From NCBI GenBank assembly GCA_028223395.1, contig JAOIUG010000003.1, forward strand, positions 1 to 64,000: DNA of 64,000 nucleotides, written 5' to 3'. Shown one piece after another: positions 1 through 11,406 of this stretch. This stretch comes from Shewanella sp. GTDB lineage: Bacteria; Pseudomonadota; Gammaproteobacteria; Enterobacterales; Shewanellaceae. The position numbers and the translations under genes were made by a program. A model generated the notes under the pieces. The model searched no databases. It was not told the origin of the DNA and worked only from the letters and a program-made list of their open reading frames with translations. Positions within the stretch are counted from its first letter, which is position 1. Every line of letters begins with the position of its first letter.

Positions 1-101
1 ATTTATTAGAGGTTGTTAAAAAATACATAGCCACCCATAGTTAATGGCATCAATCGCGGCCTCCTACTATTCTTGATTTGAGCATTGAACAAGGAGGTTG
101 C

Positions 102-553
102 ATGCCAAGGCCAAGACGAACCCTCATTAGTATCGAGCTCTTTATTTAGTAATAAGGCCCTATTATCAGTGTTGCAGTCGTGTTGTTCGGCGCGCATGCT
201 GTCGAAACAAAAAGTGTGTGGTGATGATATATACACCGGTAAAAACTACGACCATCGCCGCGGCTGGATTGAAGCGCAAATATTGAAGTTAACAGACGTG
301 TTCGCCATTGATGTTGCAGCTTACGCATAATTTACCAAAGAGAGGGAGTAATCATTTACATGTCGTACTTTATATCGACATAGAAACAGTGAATAACTGG
401 ACTGATAGAGAAGTTGTTGAGCAATGGCACAGACTATTTAACGGTGCCGCGCTCACACAAAAATTCGCCAAAGGTGATGTCATTGATGAGCATTTAGTGA
501 TTCAACTCAAACACCTTATTGCAACATACCGCTCAAGGCTCAGTGATATTTGA
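102..553 (+). pseudogene. Decayed Y1 (HUH) REP-associated-type transposase, N-terminal part
   Basis: MPRPRRTLIS start at 102 in one frame, then CGDDIYTGKNYDHRRGWIEAQILKLTDVFAIDVAAYA (ORF 85-330), then SNHLHVVLYID...EQWHRLFNGAALTQKF...RSRLSDI (ORF 308-553). Successive pieces of one family occur in different frames; SNHxHVVL is the HUH motif. Confidence 0.72.
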
Positions 554-777
554 CTTTCTAAAGCTATCCATAAAATACATGCATCATGTTTGAAATACAT
601 TCACTCTCTCAACTGGATCTATTTCTTGTGAAATATTTGGCAGTAAGTGGCTATTAATAGAACACTTGAACCAAACCTTAATCTAGGTACGCTTTTATGT
701 CACCTACAGCTGTTAGAATAACGGCGAAGCTCAACTAAATGAGCTCGTTATTATAATTACAATTGATGGGTCAAAAC

Positions 778-2148
778 ATGAAAATACTAAAAACTGCCGC
801 GGCGTTAGCGGTTGGTGTTGCACTGCTTACTGGCTGTAATGACGACGACGTGAAGTATGTTGATCATACTGAAGTTAAAATTGCGGCTTATAACCTTTCC
901 TTTGATCGTGCGACTTTTGCTGACTTAGTGGCAGAGATGGCTATTACCTCTGCAGAGCAAAAGGCGCTGGTAGACGCTTACCTTGCAGATCCTGATGCGA
1001 TGGAGCTTGTTGACAAAACCACAGCAGAGAAAATTATCCAAATTCGTAACGTAGCGGCGATCATTCAAAAGACTCGTCCAGATGTGTTAATGATGGGTGA
1101 ATATAACAATGATGGCACAGGTGAAGATTTATCTGCATTAGAAGGTTTTCAAGCAAACTATCTGTCAATCGCTCAAAGCATTGAGGGAGCAGGTGGTGCA
1201 GCGGATCTAGAGCCTATTGAATACCCATTCGCCGAAAGCTATGGCACCAACACAGGTCTGCTAAGCGGATTTGACTTAAATAACGATGGCTACATCGCGA
1301 CTGCTGAAGATGTTGGGACTAATAAGTACGCAGGCGATACTTGGGGTTTTGGTCAGTATCACGGTCAGTACGCTTTTGCGTTAATGTCTAAGTACGAAAT
1401 TGATGCTAAAAATACTCGTACTTTCCAAGATTTCAAATGGAAAGATCTAGATGGTGCTGAAAACCCATTACTCGATGGTGAAAATTGGTATACCGACGAA
1501 GAGTGGCAGCAAATGACTTTGTCATCTAAAAATCACGTCGACGCACCGATTTTAGTTCCGACTAAAGATGGCACTGAGACTATCCACATTCTGATGTCTC
1601 ACCCAACACCTCCAGTGTTTGATACTGGTAAAAACAAACTTCAAAACGCTGCAGAAGTTGAGTTTTGGCATAACTATGTCACAAACTCACAAGATTTTTA
1701 TGATGATGCTGGTAATACTGGCGCTCTAAAAGAAGGGGCTCATTTTGTTATTGTGGGTGATCAAAACTTAGACGCGGCAGTTGGCGCGGGTGATGGTTTG
1801 ACCGACGTTATGGCAGCGTTACATGCCGATCCTGTGGTAAACCAAAGTGTGACTAACGGCGATTTGTACCCAACAAGTTTCGGCGCTGCAGAATATGCCG
1901 CTGACAGAAGCTCTGAGCATCCATACCCAAACCGCATTACTGCTGAATTTCACAACGCGTACGGCGGTATTAATGCTGACCACGCTATTCCATCTGCCTC
2001 GCTAAATATTATCGACTCAGGTGTATACTGGCAAGCCAGTTACCAAGAAGGTCGTATGCTATTTAACGATGCGCGCATTGGTAAGTATGGGACAGGTAAA
2101 GATGTGTCTTCAGACCATCGCATGGTTTGGATTAAAGCTAAGCTTTAA
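778..2148 (+). CDS. Endonuclease/exonuclease/phosphatase-family lipoprotein
   Basis: ORF 763-2148; ATG at 778 gives lipoprotein signal MKILKTAAALAVGVALLTGC; EEP-like GDQNLD and SDHRMVW motifs. Confidence 0.75.
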   Translation: MKILKTAAALAVGVALLTGCNDDDVKYVDHTEVKIAAYNLSFDRATFADLVAEMAITSAEQKALVDAYLADPDAMELVDKTTAEKIIQIRNVAAIIQKTRPDVLMMGEYNNDGTGEDLSALEGFQANYLSIAQSIEGAGGAADLEPIEYPFAESYGTNTGLLSGFDLNNDGYIATAEDVGTNKYAGDTWGFGQYHGQYAFALMSKYEIDAKNTRTFQDFKWKDLDGAENPLLDGENWYTDEEWQQMTLSSKNHVDAPILVPTKDGTETIHILMSHPTPPVFDTGKNKLQNAAEVEFWHNYVTNSQDFYDDAGNTGALKEGAHFVIVGDQNLDAAVGAGDGLTDVMAALHADPVVNQSVTNGDLYPTSFGAAEYAADRSSEHPYPNRITAEFHNAYGGINADHAIPSASLNIIDSGVYWQASYQEGRMLFNDARIGKYGTGKDVSSDHRMVWIKAKL

Positions 2149-2190
2149 TCTGAGCTAGATTCAAACTTTAGCTTTAGTTAAACAGATACG

Positions 2191-2216
2191 AGCCTCGATT
2201 ATTCGGGGCTTTTTTG
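2191..2216 (+). terminator. Rho-independent terminator after EEP lipoprotein
   Basis: AGCCTCGA-ttat-TCGGGGCT followed by TTTTT. Confidence 0.7.
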
Positions 2217-2465
2217 TGACTAATCGATGAGGTTTTATCTCTCGCTTTCAATGATCGAAGTGGCTACTTTTAACATCAGCGGCAGTTAGCTTAATCATTT
2301 GGTGACAAGTTAAGTGTGGAACAATGGCTTTCGCGTGAGCCATCATCATCGATATTCGCTGTTTTACAGCGCCTTAATATAGCTTAAAAATGGGATAAAA
2401 AAGGCCGAGAGCCATGATTGGGGCATTGCTATCGGCATTTGAGCGATCACTGTTGAGTGTGGCGA

Positions 2466-3122
2466 TCAGCTTTCATTTTCTAACCATTGGAGATCAGACT
2501 GGATCCAAGCAAGGGTGAGCTGAGCCAGCGTAGTATAAAACGGGCTTGGGCACACTTGGGCGACTTTATCAGTAAAGCGCCTAAACTCACGCAGTAAGTG
2601 TTGACGGATAAAGTGTTGTTGCTCTTGGTTTGAGCTGCAAATACTCATATGTGACACATAAGCGAGGATCACTGCAAAATGATCCGCTGGTTCTGGAAAC
2701 GCACTTTGCACCTGCAATTGACTTTGTTTTAAAAACTGCGTCATTTGTTGGTGTAATGGGCCAAAAACCAATGTTTCATCAGTATTTTTTTCTGCTGTCG
2801 CGACGCTTTGTTGTGAGAGGTAAAAGCTGGCATAAGGGGAGGCGCTATGTTGATTAGCGACAAGAAAAAGGCCGCAGTAATCCGCTGCAAGCTCTAATAA
2901 TGCGGAATCGTCATTGAGCTTACTTAACTCTGTTTGCAGTGTATTTACATAGGGCTCAAACTCAGGATCTCTTGCGAGTTGAGCCCAGAAAATTTGTGCT
3001 TGATTACTCGTGAGCTCTTGCAGTGTTTCATGGTTTATTTCTTTAGCAAACAAGGACGAAAGCAACTGATAGAGCCTGCTTCGAACTTGATTGACGGCAG
3101 TGGCATTGGCTGTGGTGTTCAT
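2466..3122 (-). CDS. torD: TorD-family molecular chaperone for TorA
   Basis: 218 aa, TorD/DmsD-like; overlaps the torA 3' end by 4 nt. Confidence 0.88.
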   Translation of the reverse strand: MNTTANATAVNQVRSRLYQLLSSLFAKEINHETLQELTSNQAQIFWAQLARDPEFEPYVNTLQTELSKLNDDSALLELAADYCGLFLVANQHSASPYASFYLSQQSVATAEKNTDETLVFGPLHQQMTQFLKQSQLQVQSAFPEPADHFAVILAYVSHMSICSSNQEQQHFIRQHLLREFRRFTDKVAQVCPSPFYTTLAQLTLAWIQSDLQWLENES

Positions 3123-5611
3123 TGTTTTATCTCAATTGGGCCGCTAAATGAACTGACATTAGGGACTTTACCTTTGTATTTTTCAAACTCGACAAGACAA
3201 GTGTATGCAGAGCAAGCTTGTGCAAGTTTTGAGGTGCCAATATCTTGAGTTAAGGTATTTGGATCTCCATAGCTGCAGAGCGCTCCAACTTCTGCGCCGC
3301 CTTCTTTACTGCCATTTTTGCCAACCGGGCCGTACCAAGCGCCTTCTTGGATACGGATAACACCTTTAGGAAAGCGACTGGAAACAACGGCGCCTGCGAG
3401 TAATTGGCCGCGTTGGTTAAATACACGAACAATATCACCTGAGGCGATGCCTCGGGCATTAGCATCTTCAGGGTTGAGATACACAGGTTCTCGCCCTTTG
3501 ACTGTGTATGTTTCGCGATACTCTTTAGACTCACACATTTGTGAGTGTAAACGTTTATTGGGGTGGCAAGATTGCATCCATATCGGAAATTTATCTGAGC
3601 CTGGACCACCGTGGCTGCGTTCTGATTTTTCCATCCAAGTAGGGTGGCCTGGGCAATCATCATACTGATACTTAGCTATTTTTCGACTGAATATTTCAAT
3701 TAGTCCTGAGGGTGTACCCAGTGGGTTGATCTCTGGATCATCTCTAAAATCAGCATGTCGTGTCCAAGGTTCTCCTTCACCAAAGTAGACGTAGCCTTGT
3801 CGCCAAAACTCGTCAAAGTCTGGCATCTCGAACTTACCTGCGTTGGCTTTTTTGCAGTCAGTGTAGAGTTTATTGAGCCAGTCTTGTTCTGTCATTGCGC
3901 GAGTGTATTCTTTTTCTTTCCCCAGTATGCGGGCAAAGCGAGTAAAGATCTCAAAGTCAGACAGGCTGTCGTAAAGTGGCTCGACCATTTTCTGCATAGC
4001 CAATACACCGCGGTTGGCGTAGCTGCCGTAGATATCAATATCATTACGTTCAAAGGTGGTGCAAGCGGGTAATACGATGTCGGAAAATCGGCAGGTTGCG
4101 CTCCAGTTCATGTCGACAGAGACAACGCATTCAAGCTTTTGAAATGCGCGCTTCATGCGATTGCGATCTTGATGGTGGTTCCATGGGTTGTTACCTGAAA
4201 ATACCATCATTTTAATATCTGGAAAGGTGACTTTGCTGCCATTTGAGTCAATTGTTTTTCCTGGCTCTAAGATGGCGTCAATCCAACGTGCAACTGGAAT
4301 AGTACTACTTGCGCCTTTAAAATCTGTGCTATCAAACAGCGGTTTTTGGCCTTCATCTAAGTTACGAGGAAAGGCGCCAGGCGCGGCAGCACCTGAAGAG
4401 GGGACCCCAATACCAGAGTAGTGATGGCCATAGCTAATACCTCCACCGGGTAAACCGATTTGTCCGACCATAGTGGCTAATACTGCGGCCATCCAGTAAG
4501 GTTGCTCACCGTGTTGTTGACGTTGAATACACCAACCCATGAGCATTTGTGTGCGGCCTTTAGTCATGACTTTGGCTAAATCACGGATAATCTCAGCTGG
4601 CACGCCTGTGATGTTAGCTGCCCATTCGGGGGTTTTTGCTATGCCATCAGATTGCCCTTGCAAGTAAGGTAGAAAGCGATCAAAACCTAAGCTGTAACCT
4701 TCAATGAATTGAGCGTCATGTAGGTTTTTATTGACCATTTCATGGGCGATACCTAGCATTAGGGCGACATCAGTTTGTGGATTAATGTAGAGATGCTCAC
4801 AGCCTAGGTATTTTTGTGTTTTAGTCACGACAGGATCGATGCTTATGACACGAATTTCACCTTTCGCGACTTTCTCTTTAAGCTGCGCAAGGTAAGCATA
4901 GGATTCGTGGGTTTCTGCGTTCCAACCGACTTGCAGGTTCTTGTAGGGATCATTTGACCACAAAATGATCGTTTTAGCGTTCGCTAAGATGAGCGACCAC
5001 GAGGTACCTTGAGCATAAACCTCGGTGGAGCCGAGTATGTAGGGCAAAATAGTTTGTCCTGCGCCGGTGGAATAGTCGCCAACTTTTTTGACAAAGTTGC
5101 CATGCATGCTGACTGCGCGTTGCATATGGCTGGTACAAGAGTGTAGCTGACCTGTCGCGCGCCAACCCGTTTGCCCTGCGTGTAATCCTGAAGGACCATA
5201 TTTGGTTTGAATTTCATCGAGCGAATTTTTAAATAGCGATAATGCTTTGTCCCAGGTGACACGGACAAAGCGGAAGTCACCACGTTGGCGAGTGTCACTT
5301 TTGTGTCCTTTAAGTAAAAAGTCGAGCCTTACCATTGGGTAACGTACGCGTGATGGATTGTAGACAAGCCCTTTGATCCCGTTGATCATATCGGTTGGGT
5401 ATTTGTCGGGATCAAACGGGATCACTTGATCGATAACACCATTTTTGCGTTTCATTTTAAATGCGCCAAAATGTGAGCCTGTTGTTCGCCAGCCTTCATC
5501 AGCCTTTTTTCCTGACGCGGCCAACACATTAAGAGGCGCCAACACTGATGATCCACTCAGTACAACATAGGAAGTGCCAACAAAACCTTTTAGAAAATCT
5601 CTTCTGTTCAT
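3119..5611 (-). CDS. torA: Trimethylamine-N-oxide reductase TorA (molybdopterin, Tat-exported)
   Basis: 830 aa; Tat signal NRRDFLKG; molybdopterin oxidoreductase sequence; tor operon context. Confidence 0.93.
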   Translation of the reverse strand: MNRRDFLKGFVGTSYVVLSGSSVLAPLNVLAASGKKADEGWRTTGSHFGAFKMKRKNGVIDQVIPFDPDKYPTDMINGIKGLVYNPSRVRYPMVRLDFLLKGHKSDTRQRGDFRFVRVTWDKALSLFKNSLDEIQTKYGPSGLHAGQTGWRATGQLHSCTSHMQRAVSMHGNFVKKVGDYSTGAGQTILPYILGSTEVYAQGTSWSLILANAKTIILWSNDPYKNLQVGWNAETHESYAYLAQLKEKVAKGEIRVISIDPVVTKTQKYLGCEHLYINPQTDVALMLGIAHEMVNKNLHDAQFIEGYSLGFDRFLPYLQGQSDGIAKTPEWAANITGVPAEIIRDLAKVMTKGRTQMLMGWCIQRQQHGEQPYWMAAVLATMVGQIGLPGGGISYGHHYSGIGVPSSGAAAPGAFPRNLDEGQKPLFDSTDFKGASSTIPVARWIDAILEPGKTIDSNGSKVTFPDIKMMVFSGNNPWNHHQDRNRMKRAFQKLECVVSVDMNWSATCRFSDIVLPACTTFERNDIDIYGSYANRGVLAMQKMVEPLYDSLSDFEIFTRFARILGKEKEYTRAMTEQDWLNKLYTDCKKANAGKFEMPDFDEFWRQGYVYFGEGEPWTRHADFRDDPEINPLGTPSGLIEIFSRKIAKYQYDDCPGHPTWMEKSERSHGGPGSDKFPIWMQSCHPNKRLHSQMCESKEYRETYTVKGREPVYLNPEDANARGIASGDIVRVFNQRGQLLAGAVVSSRFPKGVIRIQEGAWYGPVGKNGSKEGGAEVGALCSYGDPNTLTQDIGTSKLAQACSAYTCLVEFEKYKGKVPNVSSFSGPIEIKQ

Positions 5612-5625
5612 AATATGTTGTCCTA

Positions 5626-6807
5626 TTAATGTGCTGATTTGTCAAAAGTCGATGAGTGTTCTTGCAAATACTTTTGTACAAGTGCTTGAGTGTCATGATC
5701 CATGTTGACAAACGCTATCATGCCTTGGAACATTCCCGGCCAAGTATTCGCATCAAAATGGGATTCGTCAGGTTGGGTGTGACATACACTACAGCTGGTA
5801 CTGTAAGTGCTGCGTGCATAATCCCATAAAGGCTGGAGATCGCTTAGTAGGTAGTCTTTATCAGTCCAGATCACAGCTTCAACACGTTGCCATTTAAGCC
5901 CTGTCATCGGATCTTCTTTTTCTTCAAAAGCCTTAATGACACCTTCTTCGAGGGCCGCATCTTTAGTGAGTTGAGCGGATAAGATATTTAAACCAAAATC
6001 GTAATAGATCACGCGTCCAGCACCAATTTTCTTTCTCCAGCCATCAATGGCAATTTGAGCGCGATTACCTTTAACATCGAGAATTTTTACTTTAGTGGCA
6101 ATGTTTAATGTGCCTGCTTCTACATCGGTTTTGTCACTAAAATAGAGAGGTTTCGTTAACGCGGTAAAGTAGCTTTGGTTCACTTCTAGTTGACTGACCC
6201 CAGCCCCGACTTCTGCAATTAACTCTGGTGCTCTTGCTGTGCCCATGTCGGGTAGTTTATGGGCAATACCTTTATGGCAATCAATACAGCTTTGATCACG
6301 TTCGGCTGCGCGCTTCATCTGTTTTTGCGCAAGTTTTGACATGCTTTCCCATTTCATCGAGTCATAATTATGGCAATTTTTACAGGCTAAAGAATTGTCA
6401 CGGTCAAATCGTTTCCACTCCCGGCTAGCCATTTCTAAGCGCTTGTCTTCAAATTTCTCTGGGGTATTAACCGTTTGTAGTAGCCAGCCCCATACATCAT
6501 GTGAGGCTTCCATTTTACGGGCAATTTTTCGGCTCCATTGATGTGGCACATGGCAGTCTGGGCAAGTGGCACGCACACCAGAATGATTAGACCAATGCAC
6601 GGTTTGCTGTAACTCTTGATAAGGCATGCTTTCCATACTGTGACAGCTGATACAAAACTCTTCAGTATTGGTTGCCTCTAGAGCGGTATTGAAGCCGCCC
6701 CAAAAGACGATACCCATTAAAAACGCTGAAATACTGACAGTGCCAAGGGTTAGGTATTTTGCGGGTTTATTTAGTGTGCGCCATATATTCAGTAGCCATT
6801 TCATCAT
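5626..6807 (-). CDS. torC: Pentaheme c-type cytochrome TorC
   Basis: N-terminal membrane anchor and five CxxCH motifs (CISCH, CPDCH, CKNCH, CIDCH, CSVCH). Confidence 0.93.
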   Translation of the reverse strand: MMKWLLNIWRTLNKPAKYLTLGTVSISAFLMGIVFWGGFNTALEATNTEEFCISCHSMESMPYQELQQTVHWSNHSGVRATCPDCHVPHQWSRKIARKMEASHDVWGWLLQTVNTPEKFEDKRLEMASREWKRFDRDNSLACKNCHNYDSMKWESMSKLAQKQMKRAAERDQSCIDCHKGIAHKLPDMGTARAPELIAEVGAGVSQLEVNQSYFTALTKPLYFSDKTDVEAGTLNIATKVKILDVKGNRAQIAIDGWRKKIGAGRVIYYDFGLNILSAQLTKDAALEEGVIKAFEEKEDPMTGLKWQRVEAVIWTDKDYLLSDLQPLWDYARSTYSTSCSVCHTQPDESHFDANTWPGMFQGMIAFVNMDHDTQALVQKYLQEHSSTFDKSAH

Positions 6808-6840
6808 CGCATCCTCGTAATATTTTAGGGGTAACTTGGG

Positions 6841-7011
6841 TTAGTGGGAGACAACGCCACCGAATGCTTGGATCATCCAAATGATGAAACCGTAGCTACC
6901 AACAAAGGCAACACTTAATACAGGGAATAAAATGAAGATAATAAAACCAAGTGCTTTAAACTCATCTGACTTTGAAGTAATAGATTGATTATTATCATTT
7001 TTATGTTTCAT
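6841..7011 (-). CDS. torE: TorE small membrane protein (56 aa)
   Basis: Minus-strand translation MKHKNDNNQSITSKSDEFKALGFIIFILFPVLSVAFVGSYGFIIWMIQAFGGVVSH*; one TM helix; just upstream of torC; absent from the ORF track because it is <60 aa. Confidence 0.85.
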   Translation of the reverse strand: MKHKNDNNQSITSKSDEFKALGFIIFILFPVLSVAFVGSYGFIIWMIQAFGGVVSH

Positions 7012-7314
7012 CGCACGTTCCTTTTTTGAGCAACTTTTTGCAGGGTAATTATTATTATAGTTGTATTTTTGTACAGAGATAGTGAAGCGGCTAGAAAGGT
7101 TGATACTGATCGTAAAACATAAAAAAAAACAATTTATCGTCTTGTAAAGTTAATTTTATTGTTATTTTACAAGGTGTTTTACATTGTTTAAAAACGAGAA
7201 GTTCATTAAGTTTCTGAAAATTAGATTATTTATTTTGCTCTATCCGCAGCAATGTGACTCGAGCTTAATGCCAGTTTTGTCCATGCTCAGAAAGAGTCAA
7301 TTATTTTACTTGTA

Positions 7315-7356
7315 TATATGGGAAATCGAATATACTATTTCCCATATATTCGATTT
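7315..7356. promoter_or_regulatory. Overlapping inverted repeats, candidate ArsR operator
   Basis: AAATCGAATATA (7323-7334)/TATATTCGATTT (7345-7356), overlapping TATATGGGAAAT (7315-7326)/ATTTCCCATATA (7337-7348), 34 bp before arsR ATG. Confidence 0.65.
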
Positions 7357-7389
7357 TTCATATGTAAAGTGTATTAGTGAGCCACTATA

Positions 7390-7734
7390 ATGAAAGCATT
7401 AACATTTTTTAAGGCATTGGCAGATGACACGCGATTACGCAGTTTGTTGCTTATTGATGCCGAGTCAGAGCTGTGTGTCTGTGAGTTAATGGCCGCACTA
7501 AATGAAAGCCAGCCTAAAGTTTCGCGCCATTTGGCTCAATTGCGAAAGTCGGAGTTGCTGGTTGATAGACGTCAAGGACAGTGGGTGTTTTATCGGGTTA
7601 ATCCGCAATTACCGATATGGGCCAGTGAGATGCTAACCACATTAGCTAAAAAGCAACATGAGTTGATTGCAGACAACTTGGCTCAACTTAAATTGATGGG
7701 AGAGCGTCCCGAACGCACTCAGCAATGTTGCTAA
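7390..7734 (+). CDS. arsR: ArsR-family metalloregulator
   Basis: 114 aa wHTH; ELCVCELMAALNESQPKVSRHLAQLR with ArsR CVC motif; C-terminal CC. Confidence 0.9.
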   Translation: MKALTFFKALADDTRLRSLLLIDAESELCVCELMAALNESQPKVSRHLAQLRKSELLVDRRQGQWVFYRVNPQLPIWASEMLTTLAKKQHELIADNLAQLKLMGERPERTQQCC

Positions 7735-7775
7735 CGTGGTCAAGCCGTTAATTACTTTAAGCTAAGGCAAATACT

Positions 7776-8801
7776 ATGGGTATTTTTGAGCGTTATTTAA
7801 GTGTGTGGGTTGGGCTGGCCATTGTGAGTGGCGTGGCACTGGGCAGTGTATTTCCAACTTTTTTTGCTATGGTTGCAGGGCTGGAATATGCGCATGTTAA
7901 CCTAGTGATTGCGATGCTTATTTGGGTAATGATTTATCCAATGATGGTGCAAATAGACTTTTCTGCCGTGAAAGATGCCGGCAAAAGCCCTAAAGGCTTA
8001 ATATTGACCTTGGTGATCAATTGGTTGGTTAAACCCTTTACGATGGCCGCGTTAGGTTGGCTATTTTTTAAAGTGCTGTTTGTTGAGTGGGTCGATCCAC
8101 ACACTGCCAGTGAGTACATTGCGGGCATGATACTGCTTGGGGTCGCCCCGTGTACTGCCATGGTTTTTGTTTGGAGTCAGCTGACCAAGGGCGATCCTAA
8201 CTACACGTTAGTGCAAGTGTCAGTCAATGATCTGGTCATGATTGTGGCCTTTGCGCCCATCACAGGGTTATTGCTAGGGGCCAGTGATATTAAAGTGCCA
8301 TGGGCTACGTTGTTATCTGCAGTTGGTTTGTATGTGATGTTACCGTTAGTGGCAGGTGTTGTGACTCGGCGCTTATTACAAAAAAGGGGTAAAGGCGCAC
8401 AACTTCACACCTTTGTTAGCCAGCTTAAACCATGGTCAATGATGGGGTTATTGGCAACGGTTGTGTTGTTATTTGGCTTTCAAGCGCAGACGATTATTGC
8501 ACAGCCACAAGACATATTTCTGATTGCAATTCCTTTAACTATTCAAACTTATGGCATCTTTTTTATTGCGCTTTATGCGGCGATAAAACTCAAAATAAGC
8601 CATAAGATTGCAGCACCGGCATGCATGATCGCCACCTCTAACTTTTTCGAATTGGCAGTAGCGGTTGCCATCTCTTTATTCGGATTGCATTCAGGCGCGG
8701 CCCTTGCAACCGTGGTTGGAGTACTTGTTGAGGTACCGGTGATGTTGTCACTGGTAAAGGTAGTCAACAACAGTCGACACAGGTTTATCGATGAGGTTTA
8801 G
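7776..8801 (+). CDS. ACR3-family arsenite efflux permease
   Basis: 341 aa multi-[33 protein letters not shown] is ACR3-like. Confidence 0.9.
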   Translation: MGIFERYLSVWVGLAIVSGVALGSVFPTFFAMVAGLEYAHVNLVIAMLIWVMIYPMMVQIDFSAVKDAGKSPKGLILTLVINWLVKPFTMAALGWLFFKVLFVEWVDPHTASEYIAGMILLGVAPCTAMVFVWSQLTKGDPNYTLVQVSVNDLVMIVAFAPITGLLLGASDIKVPWATLLSAVGLYVMLPLVAGVVTRRLLQKRGKGAQLHTFVSQLKPWSMMGLLATVVLLFGFQAQTIIAQPQDIFLIAIPLTIQTYGIFFIALYAAIKLKISHKIAAPACMIATSNFFELAVAVAISLFGLHSGAALATVVGVLVEVPVMLSLVKVVNNSRHRFIDEV

Positions 8802-8890
8802 GTGGTTTGGCTGAGCACAAAAGCGTTTGTCCACCTCGTTTGGGCATAAACTTGAATTTATATAAATTCTTTACACATTAAGAGAGCACA

Positions 8891-9904
8891 ATGACAATCA
8901 AAATTGGTATCAATGGTTTTGGAAGAATGGGGCGCTTAGCATTGCGCTCAGCGTGGCATCACAGCGATGTTGAGTTTGTGCAGATAAATGATCCTGCAGG
9001 CGATGCTGCGACATTGGCACACCTGCTCACCTTCGACTCCATCCATGGTCGTTGGTCGCAAGAGGCTACGGCGGAAGGTGACGAGATTGTCGTGGCAGAT
9101 AAGCGCATTGCCACAAGTCGTAATAACACCATTGGCGCAACAGATTGGTCAGGATGTGATGTGGTGATTGAAGCCTCTGGAGTCATGAAGACCAAAGCGT
9201 TGTTACAGGCTTACTTAGATCAAGGCGTTAAAAGGGTTGTCGTCACAGCGCCGGTAAAAGAAGAAGGGGTGTTGAATATCGTGATGGGTGTGAATCAACA
9301 CTTGTATAATAAAGAGAGTCACCCGATTGTGACCGCAGCATCATGCACAACCAATTGTCTAGCGCCTGTGGTAAAAGTCATTCATGAAAACATTGGGATC
9401 AAACACGGTTCCATGACAACCATTCACGATATTACTAATACACAAACAATTTTAGATGCCCCGCATAAAGATCTTAGGCGCGCTCGGGCTTGTGGTTTGA
9501 GTTTGATCCCAACCACCACTGGCAGCGCCACAGCAATCACACATATTTTTCCTGAATTAAAAGGGAAGTTAAACGGCCATGCGGTGCGCGTTCCACTTGC
9601 CAATGCATCCCTAACCGACTGCGTATTTGAAGTTGAGCGTGACACCACCCAAGCAGAGGTTAATGCGTTACTGCAACAAGCAGCGCAAGGAGAGTTAACA
9701 GGCATTCTAGGCTTTGAAGAGCGACCATTAGTGTCGGTTGATTATAAAACCGATCCACGCTCTAGTATTATTGATGCGCCTTCAACTATGGTGGTTAATG
9801 GCACCCAAGTTAAGCTTTACGTGTGGTATGACAACGAGTGGGGTTATGCTAATCGCGCCGCCGAATTAGCCATTATGGTTGGACAACAAGACTTACAAGC
9901 CTAG
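8891..9904 (+). CDS. ArsJ-associated glyceraldehyde-3-phosphate dehydrogenase
   Basis: GAPDH fold, [13 protein letters not shown], catalytic SCTTNCLAP; located between acr3 and arsJ. Confidence 0.9.
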   Translation: MTIKIGINGFGRMGRLALRSAWHHSDVEFVQINDPAGDAATLAHLLTFDSIHGRWSQEATAEGDEIVVADKRIATSRNNTIGATDWSGCDVVIEASGVMKTKALLQAYLDQGVKRVVVTAPVKEEGVLNIVMGVNQHLYNKESHPIVTAASCTTNCLAPVVKVIHENIGIKHGSMTTIHDITNTQTILDAPHKDLRRARACGLSLIPTTTGSATAITHIFPELKGKLNGHAVRVPLANASLTDCVFEVERDTTQAEVNALLQQAAQGELTGILGFEERPLVSVDYKTDPRSSIIDAPSTMVVNGTQVKLYVWYDNEWGYANRAAELAIMVGQQDLQA

Positions 9905-9914
9905 GTTAATAAAC

Positions 9915-11126
9915 GTGTTAGCAAAATATCGTGCTTTACCTGAGAGTATAAGGCAATACTTGTTAGTGACCGCTAACTATTGGGCTTTTACGCTCACCGA
10001 TGGTGCACTGCGCATGCTGGTGGTGCTGCATTTTTACGACTTAGGTTACAGCCCGCTTGCGATTGCCATGCTGTTTTTGTTCTACGAGGTTTTCGGCGTG
10101 GTGACCAATCTCGTCGGGGGCTGGTTAGGCGCGCGACTTGGGCTGAATCGCACCATGAATATTGGTTTGGCTCTACAAATAGTGGCACTGGCGATGTTAC
10201 TCCTACCGACTGCAATGCTAACGGTGCCTTGGGTAATGGCTGCGCAGGCATTATCTGGAATAGCAAAAGATCTCAATAAAATGAGTGCCAAAAGTGCGAT
10301 AAAAACGCTAGTCCCCAAAAATGCCGAAGACAAGCTTTACCGTTGGGTCGCTCTGTTGACAGGCTCGAAAAATGCACTAAAAGGTGCAGGATTCTTCCTC
10401 GGTGGAGTATTACTCAGCGTTGCTGGTTTTTCCGGTGCGGTGGCAATCATGGCGGCCTGCTTGTTACTGGTTTGGCTTGGCAGTTTAGTCAATTTGAAGG
10501 CAGAGCTCGGTAAAGCCAAATTTAAACCTAAGTTTAGCCAACTGTTTTCTAAGAGTGACAAGGTAAACATACTCTCGGCTGCACGATTATGCCTATTTGC
10601 CGCCAGAGATGTGTGGTTTGTGATTGCCGTTCCGGTTTATTTAACCAGCCAGCTGCAATGGGACCATAGCCAGGTCGGCATGTTTTTGGCGCTGTGGGTG
10701 ATAGCTTATGGAGGCGTGCAATCCATAGCACCCTCGATAACGGCAAAGACATCAGCGCCAGCGGGCAAGGTTGCCACCACTTGGGCTGGAATATTGCTAT
10801 GCGTGACGGGATTATTAACGTTAGCAATATGTACTGCATGGGTATCACCGCAATGGGCATTAATTGTTGGCTTAATGATTTTTGGCGGAGTCTTTGCAAT
10901 TAACTCATCGCTACACAGCTACTTAATTGTCAGTTATGCAGGCGATGATGGCGTTTCTTTGGACATCGGTTTTTATTATATGGCCAATGCAATGGGCAGG
11001 CTAATTGGTACGGTGTTATCGGGATGGGTTTACCAAGTTGCTGGGCTTGGCGCATGTTTAGTGATCTCAACATTCTTGCTGCTGCTTACTTGGTTACTCT
11101 CTTTTAAACTACCAAGAAATAGCTGA
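9915..11126 (+). CDS. arsJ: ArsJ organoarsenical efflux MFS transporter
   Basis: ORF 9879-11126, probable GTG start at 9915; MFS protein directly after the ars GAPDH. Confidence 0.87.
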   Translation: MLAKYRALPESIRQYLLVTANYWAFTLTDGALRMLVVLHFYDLGYSPLAIAMLFLFYEVFGVVTNLVGGWLGARLGLNRTMNIGLALQIVALAMLLLPTAMLTVPWVMAAQALSGIAKDLNKMSAKSAIKTLVPKNAEDKLYRWVALLTGSKNALKGAGFFLGGVLLSVAGFSGAVAIMAACLLLVWLGSLVNLKAELGKAKFKPKFSQLFSKSDKVNILSAARLCLFAARDVWFVIAVPVYLTSQLQWDHSQVGMFLALWVIAYGGVQSIAPSITAKTSAPAGKVATTWAGILLCVTGLLTLAICTAWVSPQWALIVGLMIFGGVFAINSSLHSYLIVSYAGDDGVSLDIGFYYMANAMGRLIGTVLSGWVYQVAGLGACLVISTFLLLLTWLLSFKLPRNS

Positions 11127-11351
11127 CCCCCGACTTAATGAAACAGGCTGTAAGCCAAAAAAGTGGGGCTTATAATAGGGAAAACTCCCCGGTCTATTTA
11201 TTGCGGATGTATGCTTTCGACCATATTACTCTCATTTAGGCCATCGCGCTATGCAAGACTAATGGCTCGCAGCTTACCCGCGACATGACCGTTTCCCTTT
11301 ACACCTAGAAATGACGTTAAATAGAGGCTGTAAATGGTGCCTTTAGAAGTA

Positions 11352-11387
11352 GCTAATATTAAGCCCCTTGCGGGGCTTGATATTAGC
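11352..11387. terminator. Long bidirectional terminator-like hairpin
   Basis: GCTAATATTAAGCCCC-ttgc-GGGGCTTGATATTAGC, 16-bp stem with one wobble, between convergent genes. Confidence 0.7.
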
Positions 11388-11406
11388 ATTCAACGGTGAG
11401 TGGCTA

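Noticed and set aside
3250-3668. ORFs 3250-3663 (-) and 3318-3668 (+) within torA
   Set aside because: Alternative-frame ORFs inside a strongly supported gene; no recognisable protein features.
9980-10899. Several 70-116 aa ORFs on both strands inside arsJ
   Set aside because: Shadow ORFs of a confident MFS gene.
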